DNA of 64,000 nt, taken from the NCBI GenBank assembly GCA_946406115.1, contig OX291549.1:24451901-24515900 (forward strand). The letters are read 5' to 3'. The DNA comes from Apoda limacodes. Taxonomy: Eukaryota; Arthropoda; Insecta; Lepidoptera; Limacodidae. Position numbers and translations under genes: made by a program. The notes under the pieces were generated by a model, which worked only from the letters and a program-made list of their open reading frames with translations, did no database searches and was not told the origin of the DNA. Positions 1 to 37,746 of this stretch are shown piece by piece (the first letter of the stretch is position 1; the number at the start of each line of letters is the position of its first letter).

Positions 1-3000
1 TGTGCTTGTGGTGGCGCACATACCTACATAACTTTATATTAACATATATAATATTTCTTGTTTACGACAGTGCATATACACTTATAATAATGATAAGACT
101 CGCTTAAGATAGGTCATAATAATTGTAACATATCTATTTATTATCAGAACTGTAGAGGGATCCGCACTAAGCTCCAGACCTTATACATGAATATTTTGTC
201 ATCATCGTACGACGTAATTATTTTAACGGAAACCTGGCTCACTGCACAAATAACAGACACCGAATTTATTGACAATAGATATGTCATATTTAGATGTGAT
301 CGTAACCGTTCCCTTACTAATAAACAAGACGGAGGAGGTGTCCTCATTGCTGTTAAGCGCGAACTAAAACCAGTTAATGTGTTAGTGCCCGCTTCTGCGT
401 TCGGCGACTGTGAACACGTCATGGTCGCGCTGCCGGCTGCTACTCACAGTAAACATCACTTATTTAGAGCGGCTTACATACCCCCCGGCACTAGAGACGA
501 GACCTACTCAACGCATTTTAACAACCTATGCGAAAAGGTGACGCATAGTAGTGTAGAATCGTTTTACGTTATAGGTGATTACAATATGCCGCATATCCAA
601 TGGATAAGTGGTGAAACAAATAAACTATGTGGTATGTTCGGTACTTCGACGCATTCTACATATACCTACATTTCGGATTTTATGTCTTTAACAAATTCTT
701 TTCAATTTAACTATTTAAAAAATAAAAATGGTCGCGTTCTTGACCTATGTATCTCTAACCAAGACTGTAATATACTTCCTTGTGACGGGCTTATACCACC
801 TGATTGACATCATCCAACCTTTCTTATCAACCTCAAACTGAACTTTCACATAAAACCCATGAAATATTTTCCTCTGACTAAATTTAAGTATAATACCGCT
901 AATTACGACATAGTAAATAATAAATTGGAGAAAACCGACTGGACTGGAATCCTGAGCGATTTAAATGCCGAGGAAGCTGTCCAAATATTTTATGAAACTA
1001 TTTACAAGATAATAAGAGAACATATTCCAACTACACGTAGTAAGTCAAGTCAGTTTCCCAGCTGGTTTTCTCCAGCACTTATTCACATATTTAAAAACAA
1101 AGAAAGAGCATGGAAAAAATGGAAGATGTATAATAATATCTGTGATTACGAGACATTTTCTATTTATCGCGCAAGATTCAAGGCTGAGTGTAACAAATGC
1201 TATTGTTATCATATTAATTTAGTTGAGGAGAGCATACCAATGAACGTAAAATATTTTTGGACCTTCATAGCTAACCGCAAAAATGTCTCATCCTTACCCG
1301 AGACAATGTATTACCAAAATACATCATCTACTGACCCACCACAGACCAGTAATTTGTTTTCATCTTTTTTTCACTCTGTTTATGAACTATCAACTTTAGA
1401 TACGAAGAGTTGGAAACCAGGTGTCCCTTTCAATGACAACTCTGTTCTGATTTCTGACATAGAAATAGACATCAATACAATTATTAATGAACTTAAGAAA
1501 TTAGATACATCTAAGGGCACAGGCCCCGATGGCCTACCCGTAATATTTTTAAAATCGACTGCTAACACCATCTCAATTCCGCTCTATATCCTATACAATA
1601 ATTGTCTAAAAGAAGGCGTGTTTCCAGATGTCTGGAAGCATGCATTTATTACTCCGGTACATAAAAGCGGCGACAAATGCAATGTCGAAAATTACCGACC
1701 AATATCCATACTCTCTTTATTAGCAAAATTATTTGAAAGGTTAGTGCATGACATAATTTATCCAAGCCTGCATAATATAATAATACCTGAACAACATGGC
1801 TTTTTTAGGCGTCGGTCCACTACGACAAATCTTCTGATTTTCAGTAATTATTTATTTGAAAATATGGACCGTCGTACGCAGATAGACACCATTTACACAG
1901 ATTTCCAAAAATGTTTTGACAAAGTTGACCACGAACTGTTATTATATAAAATCGCCTTCAATGGAATTCGCGGCAACTTGCTAAGGTGGTTTTCGTCCTA
2001 TATATCTAACAGATCTCAAACAGTTGTAATCAATGGCTTCAAATCGAACACTGTTAATGTATCTTCTGGCGTCCCACAAGGCTCAATACTGGGTCCCTTG
2101 TTGTTTGTTTTATTCATCAATTACATAAAAGACTGTTTTATTAATTCACATTTTCTTATGTACGCTGATGACTTAAAGATTTTTAGACCCATTAAAGAAA
2201 TAAATGACGTCATACTACTCCAACAAGACTTAAATAGATTTTTAAAATTTTGCCTTGAAAATAAGCTTAAACGTAAATGTTTTTCTATAACTTTTACCAA
2301 AAATAAAAGCATTATTCATAATAAATATAACATAGGAAACAGTGATTTGAAGTCTGTTGACATTATTAGGGATCTGGGATTATTATTAGATTGAGACCAA
2401 CATGTAAGTTCCATTAAAGATAAAGCACTTAGAATGTACGGTTTTGTCATGAGGTCTTCCCGAGAATTCAAGCGTCCCTCTACATTATTATTCCTCTATA
2501 AGTCTTTAATAAGATGTCAATAAGAATATGCTATACCAATTTGGAATCCTATATATCAAAAATACATAGATGCACTTGAAATTATACAAAAGAAATTTTT
2601 AAGAAATATTAACTATAAATATTATGGTAAACGCCAATCATATGCACAACTGCTGGATAAGTACAAGCTGCTTAGTTTAGAAAGTAGGCGCATCCTTCTT
2701 AGTGCCATGGTATTACATGGTATCTGTAATATCAAGTTTGACTGCACTGGGCTGACTAATAATTTGTGCTACGTAGTACCGCGTACCGTGCAGCGGCGAG
2801 AGGTGCGCGTGCGTCGGTTGTTCCACACCACGCCATGTCGCACCAACGCCGGCGTACGCGCGCCCCTTCGACGCCTCGCACACATATTTAATGAAGTCTT
2901 CCATCTTTACTGCTTCAGTTAACAAGTTCAAAAGACTAGTTGCCGATGTTATAAATACCTATCATTCTTGATTTGCGATATATATACAATATAAAAAAAT

Positions 3001-3196
3001 GTATTTCCTTCTTGTACGTACTTAATTTAAATTAGTATTATTGATAATTGTATCAAGTAACACATTGAAACAAATCTGTGGATAACGTTGTGGGTTTCAT
3101 AATGATAAATCTGTTATATTTTTGATACTAGTTATTAAGAATGATTGTGAATACTGTTTGTTGTCCCCAATAAAAAAAATAAAATAAAATAAAATT
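1..3196 (+). mobile_element. LINE family A (jockey-type), nearly full ORF2, copy A1
   Basis: Non-LTR retrotransposon running in from the left edge. It ends in an (AAAAT)n tail at about 3165-3196. The long reading frame at 97-2922 encodes an apurinic endonuclease followed by a reverse transcriptase. It lies in the sulfotransferase gene, downstream of exon 5 and on the opposite strand. The 5' end is off the window or truncated. Confidence 0.88.
97..2922 (+). pseudogene. LINE A1 endonuclease-reverse transcriptase, three in-frame stops
   Basis: One frame is readable for about 940 codons and is broken only by in-frame stops at 805-807 (TGA), 2392-2394 (TGA) and 2521-2523 (TAA). No frameshift is needed. 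The endonuclease part shows YYQNCRGIRTKL, ILTETWL, GGGVLIAVK and VIGDYNMPHIQW. After the first stop comes HHPTFLI, as expected at the endonuclease end. The RT part shows KGTGPDGLP, NYRPISIL, GVPQGSILGPLLF and the catalytic YADD at about 2161-2172, then RDLGLLLD and a C-terminal domain. The element looks young but inactive. Confidence 0.87.
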
Positions 3197-3273
3197 TCTA
3201 GTGAAGAAGCAACCCACTCACTAACATGAACTGCTGTGTAGAACTACAAAATATATTTTGTATTGTTACTTGC

Positions 3274-29086
<25,813 letters not shown>

Positions 29087-29490
29087 TATTCTAATATTCA
29101 CTTCAAAAATACGAGTATAATGCAAAGAAACGAACGCACAACAGTTATGAAAGAGGTATTGAGTGCGATTGACTTATCTTCTTTAAATTTATCTAGTTAA
29201 ATAAGAGCAGGGTTGTCAATATCATCGACCAAGAAATTGTTACCAAAAGGGAAATTGGGCACATTGAAAAGCTCAGGCAGGTCAAAAACACAAAGATTTC
29301 CAAAACTGTTCCATTTTAATTTTAGAAATCACATTTCCATGGCCTTTTTTTTTGTTTTATTGTGATATGTGTTATTGCAAGCGACCGGGTTCTTTAAAGG
29401 TACCAGGTATTTTAAAATATGTCAACTGGGATCGCTAACTTTAGATCATCCCGCAACCAATAACAGTGTTCATAAAACATAAAGGACTCT
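29087..29490 (-). promoter_or_regulatory. 5' flank / leader of the sulfotransferase gene
   Basis: About 400 bp upstream of the start codon. It is AT-rich and holds no clear TATA box I would trust. It is the part of the gene that also exists as a displaced inverted copy at 51438-51813, so the two copies can be aligned base by base. Promoter function is inferred from position only. Confidence 0.4.
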
Positions 29491-29522
29491 CAGAAATCCA
29501 TAACCAAATAGAAGATAGTGAA

Positions 29523-29962
29523 GTAGCTATTGCACTCAAAGTAACGATAAAAAGAAAGAGAAGGCTTTACAAAAAATATTATAAATCGCGCCATGTAAGT
29601 TGAAACTGCGCAGTAACACATTTTTGGTTCGTTAGTACATTTGTCCGGAATGTACCTACGCAGAGGGCCGCCATTTTAGTTCAACTTATGTGGCGCGAAT
29701 TTTACAAACGCTCTAAACAAAAGAACAAAAAACGTGGATCTCTTACAGGAATCTCTGAAATATCAGTGTTATGTGCAAAATTTATTTCAGTTACTAAAAT
29801 AACATTATTCAGTAACTGAAAACATGAAACCAACGAGTAATTTTTCCATCAAAACACCTCAAATTAACCTAAAATAATATTTTACATCTATCGATAAGAA
29901 TTTGAATGACTGTGGACAATCCCGATAATCCGTATCAGCAACAAAGTCCAGATTGCAATGAG
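29523..29962. repeat. Segment duplicated in the palindrome spacer (source copy)
   Basis: Starts GTAGCTATTGCACTCAAAG and ends near AGATTGCAATGAGAT. The same sequence, in the same orientation, is at 47260-49121, where it is interrupted by two insertions. This copy shows both insertion sites empty (CAAATTAACCTAAAATAA at about 29862-29879 and CGTATCAGCAACAAAG at about 29931-29946). Confidence 0.8.
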
Positions 29963-29979
29963 ATATTCGTGTGTGTTTT

Positions 29980-30290
29980 GCTAACTTGACTTAAAGTTAG
30001 CCGAAAACTCTGTTACTCAAGAAATGCAAATATTATTCTTTCACGGAAAAATCACGGCAAATTAGCGGCAAATTCCTGTGTATTTGGTTTTCTATAAATC
30101 CCATTTTTTCATTAATGTTCTGCTAACTTTACGTTAAGTTAGCAGAAAAACTATAGAGCTTTCTCAAGAAATATAATAGCGGCAAATTTTATTTTTTCAC
30201 GAATAAATCACGGCAAATTAGCGGCAAATTACGCAACTTATATAATTTCGATTTGCGATAGTTGTTCTGCTAACTTTACGTACATATAAC
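29980..30290 (+). repeat. Tandem repeat of 142-147 bp, about 2.1 copies
   Basis: GCTAACTT(T/G)AC(G/T)T...AAGTTAGC begins units at 29980, 30122 and 30269. Each unit contains CACGGCAAATTAGCGGCAAATT. The unit start is itself a near-perfect 22-bp palindrome. Confidence 0.75.
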
Positions 30291-30959
30291 ATACAATCAA
30301 CGTTGTCAGTAACATAAGAATTATATGTGATAGAAGTAACGTATACGCCAACAACCTTACTCGTTTGAGCGAAACTAGTAAAAATACCCTTCCGCGCATC
30401 CCTTTACCTATTTACGGAGTCAAACTAAGACTCGCTAAAAGGCCGAATGAGAGTTTTCAAACGTAGGTAGTTGCGAGTATACACGAGTGTGAATACACGA
30501 TGTGCGAGAATGCACACGTCACAATTATTTAGGACAAGTTAAAGTAAATGTTAACTTATAATTCAAACCATTACGGGACCAGAGTTAGAATAAGGTAGTG
30601 TTATTTAAAGAATCCACACTATTATAAATGCGAAAGTATGTTTGGACGTTTGTTGGTTTGTACTTCCATAATTACCTTTTTTATCAAATATGCCGCCAAC
30701 TCCGTCGAACTCTGGTCGAGTACGGTTCTCTTAAGTCAACACTAGGGTAACTACTCTACACGTTCTTGAACGGCAATAGGGTTGGAACTTAGTTAGTTTT
30801 TGAACAATTCGAGTCATTAGAACATAAAGAGAACATAAATAATAAGATATACTCTTTTCAATTTCCATGATATTATAGTTATCTATTTAATTTTATAAAA
30901 CACGAGTTTGACCAAATTTTTAAAACAAAGCTAGTTAAGGAAAACAGTAATTAATAAAT
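30291..30959. other. Upstream intergenic stretch
   Basis: No gene seen. 30612-30660 (CTATTATAAATGCGAAAGT) is the reversed tail of the CTAGCTTTTGCC interspersed element. Confidence 0.4.
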
Positions 30960-31591
30960 TTAGTGACTGGGCCACAGTTGGTATTTATAAAAGTAGAGAA
31001 AAACTTAATGAATTATATGATTTAAAAAATATAATTTTGTACCATCTTTCATTGAATACGTGAAAAAAATACTCTAAGCTGTTTAAAATAGTATGTAGGG
31101 CTGCCAAATCAAAGTATTTAAGTGATAAACTTAAATGTTCTAAGAATAAAATCAAGGCAACTTGGAATATTATCAAGAATGAAACCGGTAGAATAATAAA
31201 AACAGATACTGATGTCGCAAATGCGTTTGAAAAGTTCTTTACTAACATACCTATGACAACAACAAACTCAGTAAATTCTTCGCCTTTAAAAGCCCTAACA
31301 ATTTTCAAAAGACATATAAATTTAAATAATATTCGATTCAAATTTAAACATGTAACGCCAATAGACCTAGTTTAAGCTTATAAATCGCTGAACTTAAAAA
31401 ATACTAAAGATCTGTGGGGTTTATCAGTTAATGTTCTAAATGTCATTATAGACGCATTAGCTCCTTTTTTGGCAGTTATCTTTAATAAATGTCTAGACGA
31501 TGGTGTATTCCCTGATTTAATGAAGATTAGAATGATAATACCACTTTTTAAATCTGGTAGCACAAAATAACTTAATAATTTTAGACCCATT
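30960..31591 (+). pseudogene. LINE family B, copy B2, cut by the palindrome arm
   Basis: A plus-strand frame with in-frame stops at 31061-31063, 31373-31375 and 31568-31570 encodes the linker and RT start of family B (AAKSKYLSDKLKCSK, ATWNIIKNETG, DGVFPDLMK, IIPLFKSGST, NNFRPI). It ends abruptly at 31591, exactly where homology between the two palindrome arms begins. Confidence 0.8.
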
Positions 31592-32781
31592 CCTACATTT
31601 TGCTGTCGTACAACGGATGGGAGGTCATTAAAATGGATTTGAGTTGGTGACTGGTGTGACAGAATAGAACCAATAAGCAAGATACAAATCTTGTTTAGAA
31701 GGCATTTTGTAGTTGGTTGTTACTTAAGCTTAGTTATAGACACATACTTTAATATAGCATATAAGGGAATTGTAGGCCAAGTTTAGGATAAAACTATGTT
31801 AAATTAGTGTAAAAGACTGTTTGTTTCATTTAGTTAGGTTGTATAGTACATCTATCCAGGTATCTGTGACTTAGGCTTAGATATAGGAAGGCATTACTAG
31901 TATTATGAAGACATAAAAATGCGGCTAATACGCAAAACTACAATTACATTTATAGAATGGTAGGCAGGGGTATGCGTATGATCTAATAACCTTATTTACA
32001 AATACATACTCGTATATCTTAATCATCCAAAACCTAGGGAACAGTATCCGCAAGATAAATCTTACAAGTTTCATTCAATCCGGACTTCTATGTAGAGGTA
32101 CACTGACATAACATAGGTTTAGCGAGGAAACTGTTTAAAATCTAGATTCGAATAAATTTATTATTGGATAGCACTATTTAATTATGGACCTTAGTTAAAT
32201 GTTGTGAGTACGTTTTGAATAAGGTTGTGAGTGTTGGTTTGCACGTATATGTGTGTGTAAGTAGATGTGGATGGGTGTATAAATTCTCAGGTATGTTATG
32301 ATCTGATTCCTGAATTTTGTGCTGGTCATCTGATAGAGTGGAGGAGCTAGCCGTACTATTTATATAAAAAAAACCCTTTATTGATTTTGGTGGTCGGACG
32401 CGAGGCGTACTACTGTATGGACATAGGTTAGATATCGGTATAGTTGGCGTGGCCTTAATGAATTTTCTATTTACGTAGAATTATCATTTAGAGAGGGGAC
32501 ACTATGAAATAAAAGGCTAATACACAAAGGGATAGGCTGACATAGAAGGTCGCTTTGATACTTATCTCTATCATTCATATATTTTCTTTTCTTTTTAAGC
32601 AAATTTGTAGGGTTGATGCAGATGTTATAATTTGGGCATAGATAAGATATTGATTTAGTTGGCGTGACCTTAAAGAACTGTCTATATACGTAGAATTATC
32701 TGCCAATAGGGGGACACTGTGGAATAAAAGTCTAATACGCTCGGGGAGGAAAAGGGCCATAATAAAATAACTAACATTTAT

Positions 32782-33218
32782 GAGGTCCCCAACGCGCATA
32801 TACCTTTGCTTTACGGGCGTGGAGCTGGAGTCGACAATGTTAGTTTTAATTAGAGCTCATTTTCCAGTGGCGTAAATAAATTATAGATAGACATACAACT
32901 TAGCGTAAAGGGGGGGAAATATTTAGTTACAGTTACATCACATGCGATATAAAAATTCAATTACAGTAATTTTCTAGCTTTATAGTTACTTAACATGTCA
33001 TAAAATATGTTCATAATTATGTTCTCGCCACTTGTTGATAGTGAGTTATGAATTAAAAATAGAAAACCGAGAGATTCGGCCGTAATTTTCTTAAAACAAT
33101 GCTTTGACAGAAACCGTAAAACGAATACAGTAATCTGCTAGTTAAAGTATGTAGAAGGCCATGTTATTTTTCCAGTTTGGAACTTACCATAGGACAGTGT
33201 TCGGTTTATAGGTTTTAG
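32782..33218 (+). mobile_element. TTAA-flanked insert, left-arm copy
   Basis: Homologous to 47482-47935 and to 62508-62976 (reverse). It starts GAGGTCCCCAACGCGCATAT. The left flank is TTAT (a mutated TTAA) and the right flank TTAA at 33219-33222. Its right end is diverged or shortened relative to the other two copies. Confidence 0.55.
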
Positions 33219-33384
33219 TTAAAAGGTTATTCCAAAGTACAAATATTTAATGACTGTTTTATTTAACGGTGACGTTTGTTAAGCCCTTAGACCAGATGAG
33301 CTTTCTCCAACGGGAAGATTCATTACTGGTAGTAGGTAATCTTAACAAACAAGTTATATAAACAAAAGAAGCCCAAACAAAAAA

Positions 33385-33460
33385 AAGTGTCCGCCCGAGC
33401 GGGGGTTTGAACTCGGAGTTGCTCGGGGTCTTCGGATGAAAGTGGAGTGTTTTGACGATG
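33385..33460 (-). repeat. tRNA-like B-box element in left arm
   Basis: On the minus strand GAGTTCAAACCCCCGCTCGGGCGGAC resembles a tRNA T-arm plus acceptor end. It is the counterpart of 61920-62005 in the right arm. The A box is poor, so it is a SINE-like relic. Confidence 0.35.
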
Positions 33461-34267
33461 GAGCTGTTTGATTTGATTCTGTAAGATCGAATGTAGACGT
33501 TACTTAGAGACCTTTTGTTAGATCGTCTTCTATAGATTCGTTGCTACTATTCACTGGCTATTACATTCAAATTTAAGGATACCTTTGACTCATGTTTTTG
33601 CTTGCCAAATTATATTACATTTTGATTGTCGATAAATATTTTTAGGCGGACCATTAATGTCAAAAAGTTTTAAACTATTGTGGTTCTATTCATGAAAGTG
33701 ATAGATTGACAGTTTGGAGATACTTAAATGTAAACGAGAATATACATATCTGGTTAAGGAATTTAACGTACTTAAAGGTAAAATATATAATGGCAGGTAC
33801 GAGGTGGTGTTCAGGTCGGCTATGCCTGTTAACGTGTTCCTTTTTTTGAACTAAATAGGTTATTGTTAAGAGGTTATATCTGTTCAAAGGGGTTCTGTCG
33901 AGTGGGCAATATGTAGCAATTGAGAAATGAGGTTGATGTCTTAAGATTAAAAGCATTGAGGTAGGTCAGAGACCGGTTTTGTTAGTGTAGTCATGTTAAG
34001 GGCAGTTAGAAATAAACTGTACATTACGAGAGGGTAGGGTACCACAGGATAAATTGCTGAGTTGTAATGGGAGGGGTCAACATAATAAATGTTTATTAAA
34101 CTGCATTAACGTTTATTCAGAATTAGGATTTGCATTTTCAGTTCAGCGCAAGATGGGGAGTGAGCTAGACCGTGGATATACCTGCTATGTAGATGTGAAA
34201 CTAAAGCAAAATTAATAAACCCAGCCGAGTAGGGCAAGGTTATTATTTAATCTTGTACGAGGAACAA

Positions 34268-34930
34268 ATAAAATGGATTTAGATTTTTATACATGGTTAG
34301 TGTAGCCCCTTCGATTTTTGCCGTGTGAGTTGCAGGGGGTCGTAATGTTTCGGCAGGTACGATCTCTGAGTGACCGCGGGCGGTGCATGTCTATATGTGT
34401 GTATACATGCTAGTATACATACATGTGTATATGTGTCGAAGTTAAGGCCGGGCCCTGCCTTAATGGTGGGAGAGTCAGGTCCTTAACTGAAAGAGCGAAA
34501 AGGGTTAAGCTAAAGCTGTGTTTAAATCGCCGCGGGTAAAGATTGTAAGTTATTAGGGTCGCAAATGAAATGAATTTGGATTTTTATACATGGCTAGTGC
34601 AGCCCCTGCGATTTTTGCCGTGCGAGTTGCAGGGGGTCATAATTTTTCGGCAGGTACGATCCCTGAGTGACCGCGGTTGATGCATGTCTATATGTGTGTA
34701 TACATGCCAGTATACATGAATGTGTATATGTGTCGAAGTTGATACATGGGTGTGGCAGCCCTTACAAATTTTGCCGAGTGAGATTCAGGGGGGTCTTAAT
34801 GTTTCGACAACTACTGTTCTTGAGGGACCGCTTTCGGTGTATGTCTGTATATGTGTATATGTTGTTAGGTGAAGTCGGGCTTTACCTGAATGGTGGGTGA
34901 GTAGTTAAGGAGAGGAGGGGGATATGCGGA
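34268..34930 (+). repeat. Left-arm tandem repeat I (about 170-300-bp units)
   Basis: Three units share TTTTTATACATGG...GCAGCCCC, GCAGGGGGTC, TTTCGGCAGGTACGATC and TGAGTGACCGCGG, then a CATGTCTATATGTGTGTATACATG stretch. They start at about 34280, 34570 and 34740. The counterparts in the right arm are at 60290-61080. Confidence 0.7.
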
Positions 34931-35160
34931 GTATGGGATTAGGCCGCTCTAGCATCAACATTATTACACAAGGTTCGAAATTTCACAACCGTTTCTTACA
35001 GTTTCTGAAAAAAAATTAATATTTGCTTCTTAATATCATTAAATAAACAACTCTGACTGTTTGCATCCAACCATCATTACCTTATTCTAACTGTTATATC
35101 CGACGTGACGAGCCGAGGTTGAGTGAGGCCTTTGGTCCTTAATCGAAGCATGTCTGTCAT

Positions 35161-35470
35161 AATTATCTACAGCTAATAATGGACAAACTCAACTGTTTGC
35201 TTCCGAACATCATCAAATGGGCAAACACAACTGTTTCCGTCCAAACATCATCGCCATATTCTAATTACTATATCTATCATAATTATCTACAGCTAATAAT
35301 GGACAAACTCAACTGTTTGCTTCCGAACATCATCAAATGGGCAAACTCAACTGTTTGCGTCCAAACATCATCTCCATATTCTAATTACTATATCTATCAT
35401 AATTATCTACAGCTAATAATGGACAAACTCAACTGTTTGCTTCCAATCATCATTACCATTTTCAAGCTGC
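35161..35470 (+). repeat. Left-arm tandem repeat II, exact 120-bp period
   Basis: AATTATCTACAGCTAATAATG starts at 35161, 35281 and 35401. The first two units are nearly identical. Each unit contains an internal 38-bp duplication of the CAAACTCAACTGTTTGC segment. Because 120 is divisible by three, an open frame runs through, but this is not evidence of a gene. Confidence 0.85.
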
Positions 35471-36094
35471 TATATTCTTCATAACTATCTATTATATCTG
35501 TCGTTTCCTATCGCAGAGCTGCAGGGGACTGACTTTGTTTCGACAGGGTGGGTCCCTGAGTAGCCGCGGGCTGAGGTTGAGTGAGGCCAGTGGTCCTTAA
35601 CTGAAGCTGTGTTCGTCATAGTTATCTGCTGCATAATGATCTCCGTTTGAGTAGAACAAAATCTTAAGCACTATCATTTCCTTTTAATAAACTCTTACGT
35701 TCTATTTCGAGTAATTATTATGACGTGTCATTCATTATTATTATAAAGCTCTTGGTGGTGATCGTAGCTTGTTGGGTACAGCGCTCTAAACCATAAATTA
35801 AGTTAGATTAATGAATAACATGATAAGCGACTAGGACCAGACTAAATCAAGTTGGATTAGTGATCGTCTGGGTACGGTGCTATAGTGGGATATTCGCTAA
35901 TATCTTAATGAAAGGAGACTTTGAACGATGAGATAACCTTGGAGTTGAGGTTGATTATAGGATGAGAGTTTTCCTTTAAGTATGATTCGTTAGAAATGAG
36001 TGGTGTCGAGAGACCGATTTAAGCTTTAGGTGCTGTTGCTAATTTTAAATAGGGTGGATGTATGATTACGGTTTAGGGTGAACTAAGTTGATTT

Positions 36095-36405
36095 TACGAC
36101 GGGGAAATGGATGGCAAACCATCGATCATAAGCGAGAGGGAGTTGGAGGAAATGAAGGATAAGGCTAGGACTGAATGGGTAAAGTGCAGTAAAAAGAAGG
36201 ATGATCCTTATGAGAAGACACATTGAAAGGAACAATTTCAGTCAGGGAATTCGATGAAAGCGCGTAGAAATGATAACTCAAGTGTGAGGGTGAAGCCCTT
36301 GTGTTTTAGTCGCGATACCGCTCTCGGAGGAGATTACGGGAAATTTCGATGCGATTTCAATTTTACTGACGGCGGGAATCCTAGGATTAAGGTTAGGATA
36401 ATATA
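36095..36405 (+). pseudogene. Possible Ty3/gypsy integrase C-terminal remnant, left arm
   Basis: A frame from about 36107 stays open for about 100 codons with a single stop (about 36226). It shows SERELEEMKDKARTEWVKCS and later LMKARR/SMKARR-like and FSRDTALGG pieces. The matching stretch in the right arm (58020-58310, minus) additionally reads KKFSLLYKGP, which resembles the integrase tail of gypsy-type elements. Weak similarity, judged by eye. Confidence 0.3.
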
Positions 36406-36610
36406 AGGTTTATTAGGTTCAGGTTAATTAGGTTTAGGTAAACATGGGGTTTATAGGGTTTAGGTCAACATAAGGTTTATTAGGTTTAGGTGAACATGAG
36501 GGTTATAAGGTTAAGGTTACGGATATGTTTAGGAGGTCTAGGTTAACATGAGGTTTGTTGGATTTAGGTTTATGTAGGGATTTTTAGGTTAAGGTTGGCA
36601 TTATGGTTAA
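36390..36610 (+). repeat. TTAGG-rich minisatellite, left arm
   Basis: Degenerate units of about 25-30 bp built on TTTAGGTTAACATGAGGGTTAT. They include many TTAGG strings, the insect telomere pentamer, but not as a clean (TTAGG)n array. The right-arm counterpart is at 57655-58000. Confidence 0.7.
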
Positions 36611-37136
36611 ATTAACAAGGTTCGAGTTGTAAGTCGAGGTCTTAAAACCTATGTGTACAGATCCAGTAGTTAGTTAAGAAATAAGTCAGAACTGATAGGT
36701 GTACATTTATGACTTGTTGGGGAGGATTGTAGTGTATCCAAGCCATTAATAGAGAATTGTAGTAATCTGGACCCAGAGAGTAGGTAAATTAAAAATCAAG
36801 TTGATCAATAATAAATATAAATTAGATTAATCACCTTCATACTTAATACCAATCGAATACTCGTAATAAGTAGATAGAAGTAAGGTCCTTGGAGTATGAA
36901 GTTAGTGAGTGGTTCGGATATCCTCACCGGTCTTCTATTAATGTGTTCAGGCCAACGTGATGAGGCGTAAATCGCGGTAGAATCCTAAAACCATCAACAC
37001 AAAAAATTATTACTCGTTAAATCTGACCGATTCGTAAAGTAGCAGATACCAGGTGGTTAAACTATATGAGGAGTTTCCTTCGATTATTCTTAGTAACCTC
37101 GAGGATCCGCTGAGATTCAAAACTCTGGTCTATTAC

Positions 37137-37535
37137 TAGTTGAGGAATTATATTTTTTTAGGGTTGTCACAACATAATGAATTAAAAAATAACGCTAATA
37201 ATACACTTGAATTAGTGTTCTCTAACCTACCAATAGTTATTAGTAGGTGTCTGGCGACACTAGTTAACGAAGATTGCGCACATCCAACTTTCAGTTTTGA
37301 AGTACTCGATCTCACCTTGGCGTCTTTGGTAGAATCCAGCAATACTAGGCGCAATTTCAAAAAAGGTGCTTATGAGAAAATTTACGCTTCACTCTATAGT
37401 CAGGATTGGTGTTCACTTCTTCAATCCGAAAGTCTGGAAGATGCCACTAAAATATTTTACAGTTGAATTTTTAGTGTTATTGAAAAGTTTGTTCCCCTGG
37501 TAAAAAAAGATTGTCGTAGAGTTTACCCACCATGG
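37137..37535 (+). pseudogene. LINE fragment (family A-like): endonuclease end and linker
   Basis: Plus-strand frame NNANNTLELVFSNLP, LVNEDCAHPTFSFEV, then LESLEDATKIFY-like linker. After a stop at about 37464 it continues KKDCRRVYPPWFF. This is the endonuclease-RT boundary of a jockey-type LINE. It starts just inside the left arm and is cut by a poly(T) at 37537. Confidence 0.7.
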
Positions 37536-37746
37536 TTTTTTTTTTTTTTCTTATACCACTAAGGTACGGTCTGCCTGATGGTAAGCGGTCACCGTAGCCT
37601 ATGGGCGCTTGCAACACCAGGGGTATCACTTGCGCGTTGCTGACCCTTCAGAAATCTAATAACTTCTTTCTTGAAGAACTCCATACTGTAGGCCTTGCAG
37701 AAAACCTTGGCAGGGAGCTCATTCCACAACTTAAGCGTTCGCGGGA
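37536..37746 (-). repeat. Retroposon with A tail (minus strand)
   Basis: The plus strand begins with a T-run (37537-37550), the reverse of a poly(A) tail. It is followed by GTAAGCGGTCACCGTAGCCTATGGGCGC. It shares this block with 21240-21310. Non-coding or heavily decayed. Confidence 0.55.

Larger units (their letters stand above)
31592..37106 (+). repeat. Giant palindrome, left arm (5.5 kb)
   Basis: Reverse complement of 57105-63956. It starts CCTACATTTTGCTGTCGTAC, against CCTACATTTTGTTGTCGTAC read inward from 63956. Matching stretches can be followed along the whole arm, e.g. AGCTTAGTTATAGACAC near 31730, TTAGGCCGTAATTT-type sequence near 33080, GCGATACCGCTCTCGGAGGAG near 36315, and ACTCGTTAAAT near 37010. 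Divergence is moderate, with many indels. The arm contains a TTAA-flanked insert, three families of tandem repeat and a possible integrase remnant. No intact gene. Confidence 0.88.

Noticed and set aside
35179..35484. Open frame with a 40-residue internal repeat in the left arm
   Set aside because: It arises because the satellite period is exactly 120 bp. The right arm has an 81-82-bp period with no such frame, so it is not conserved coding sequence.
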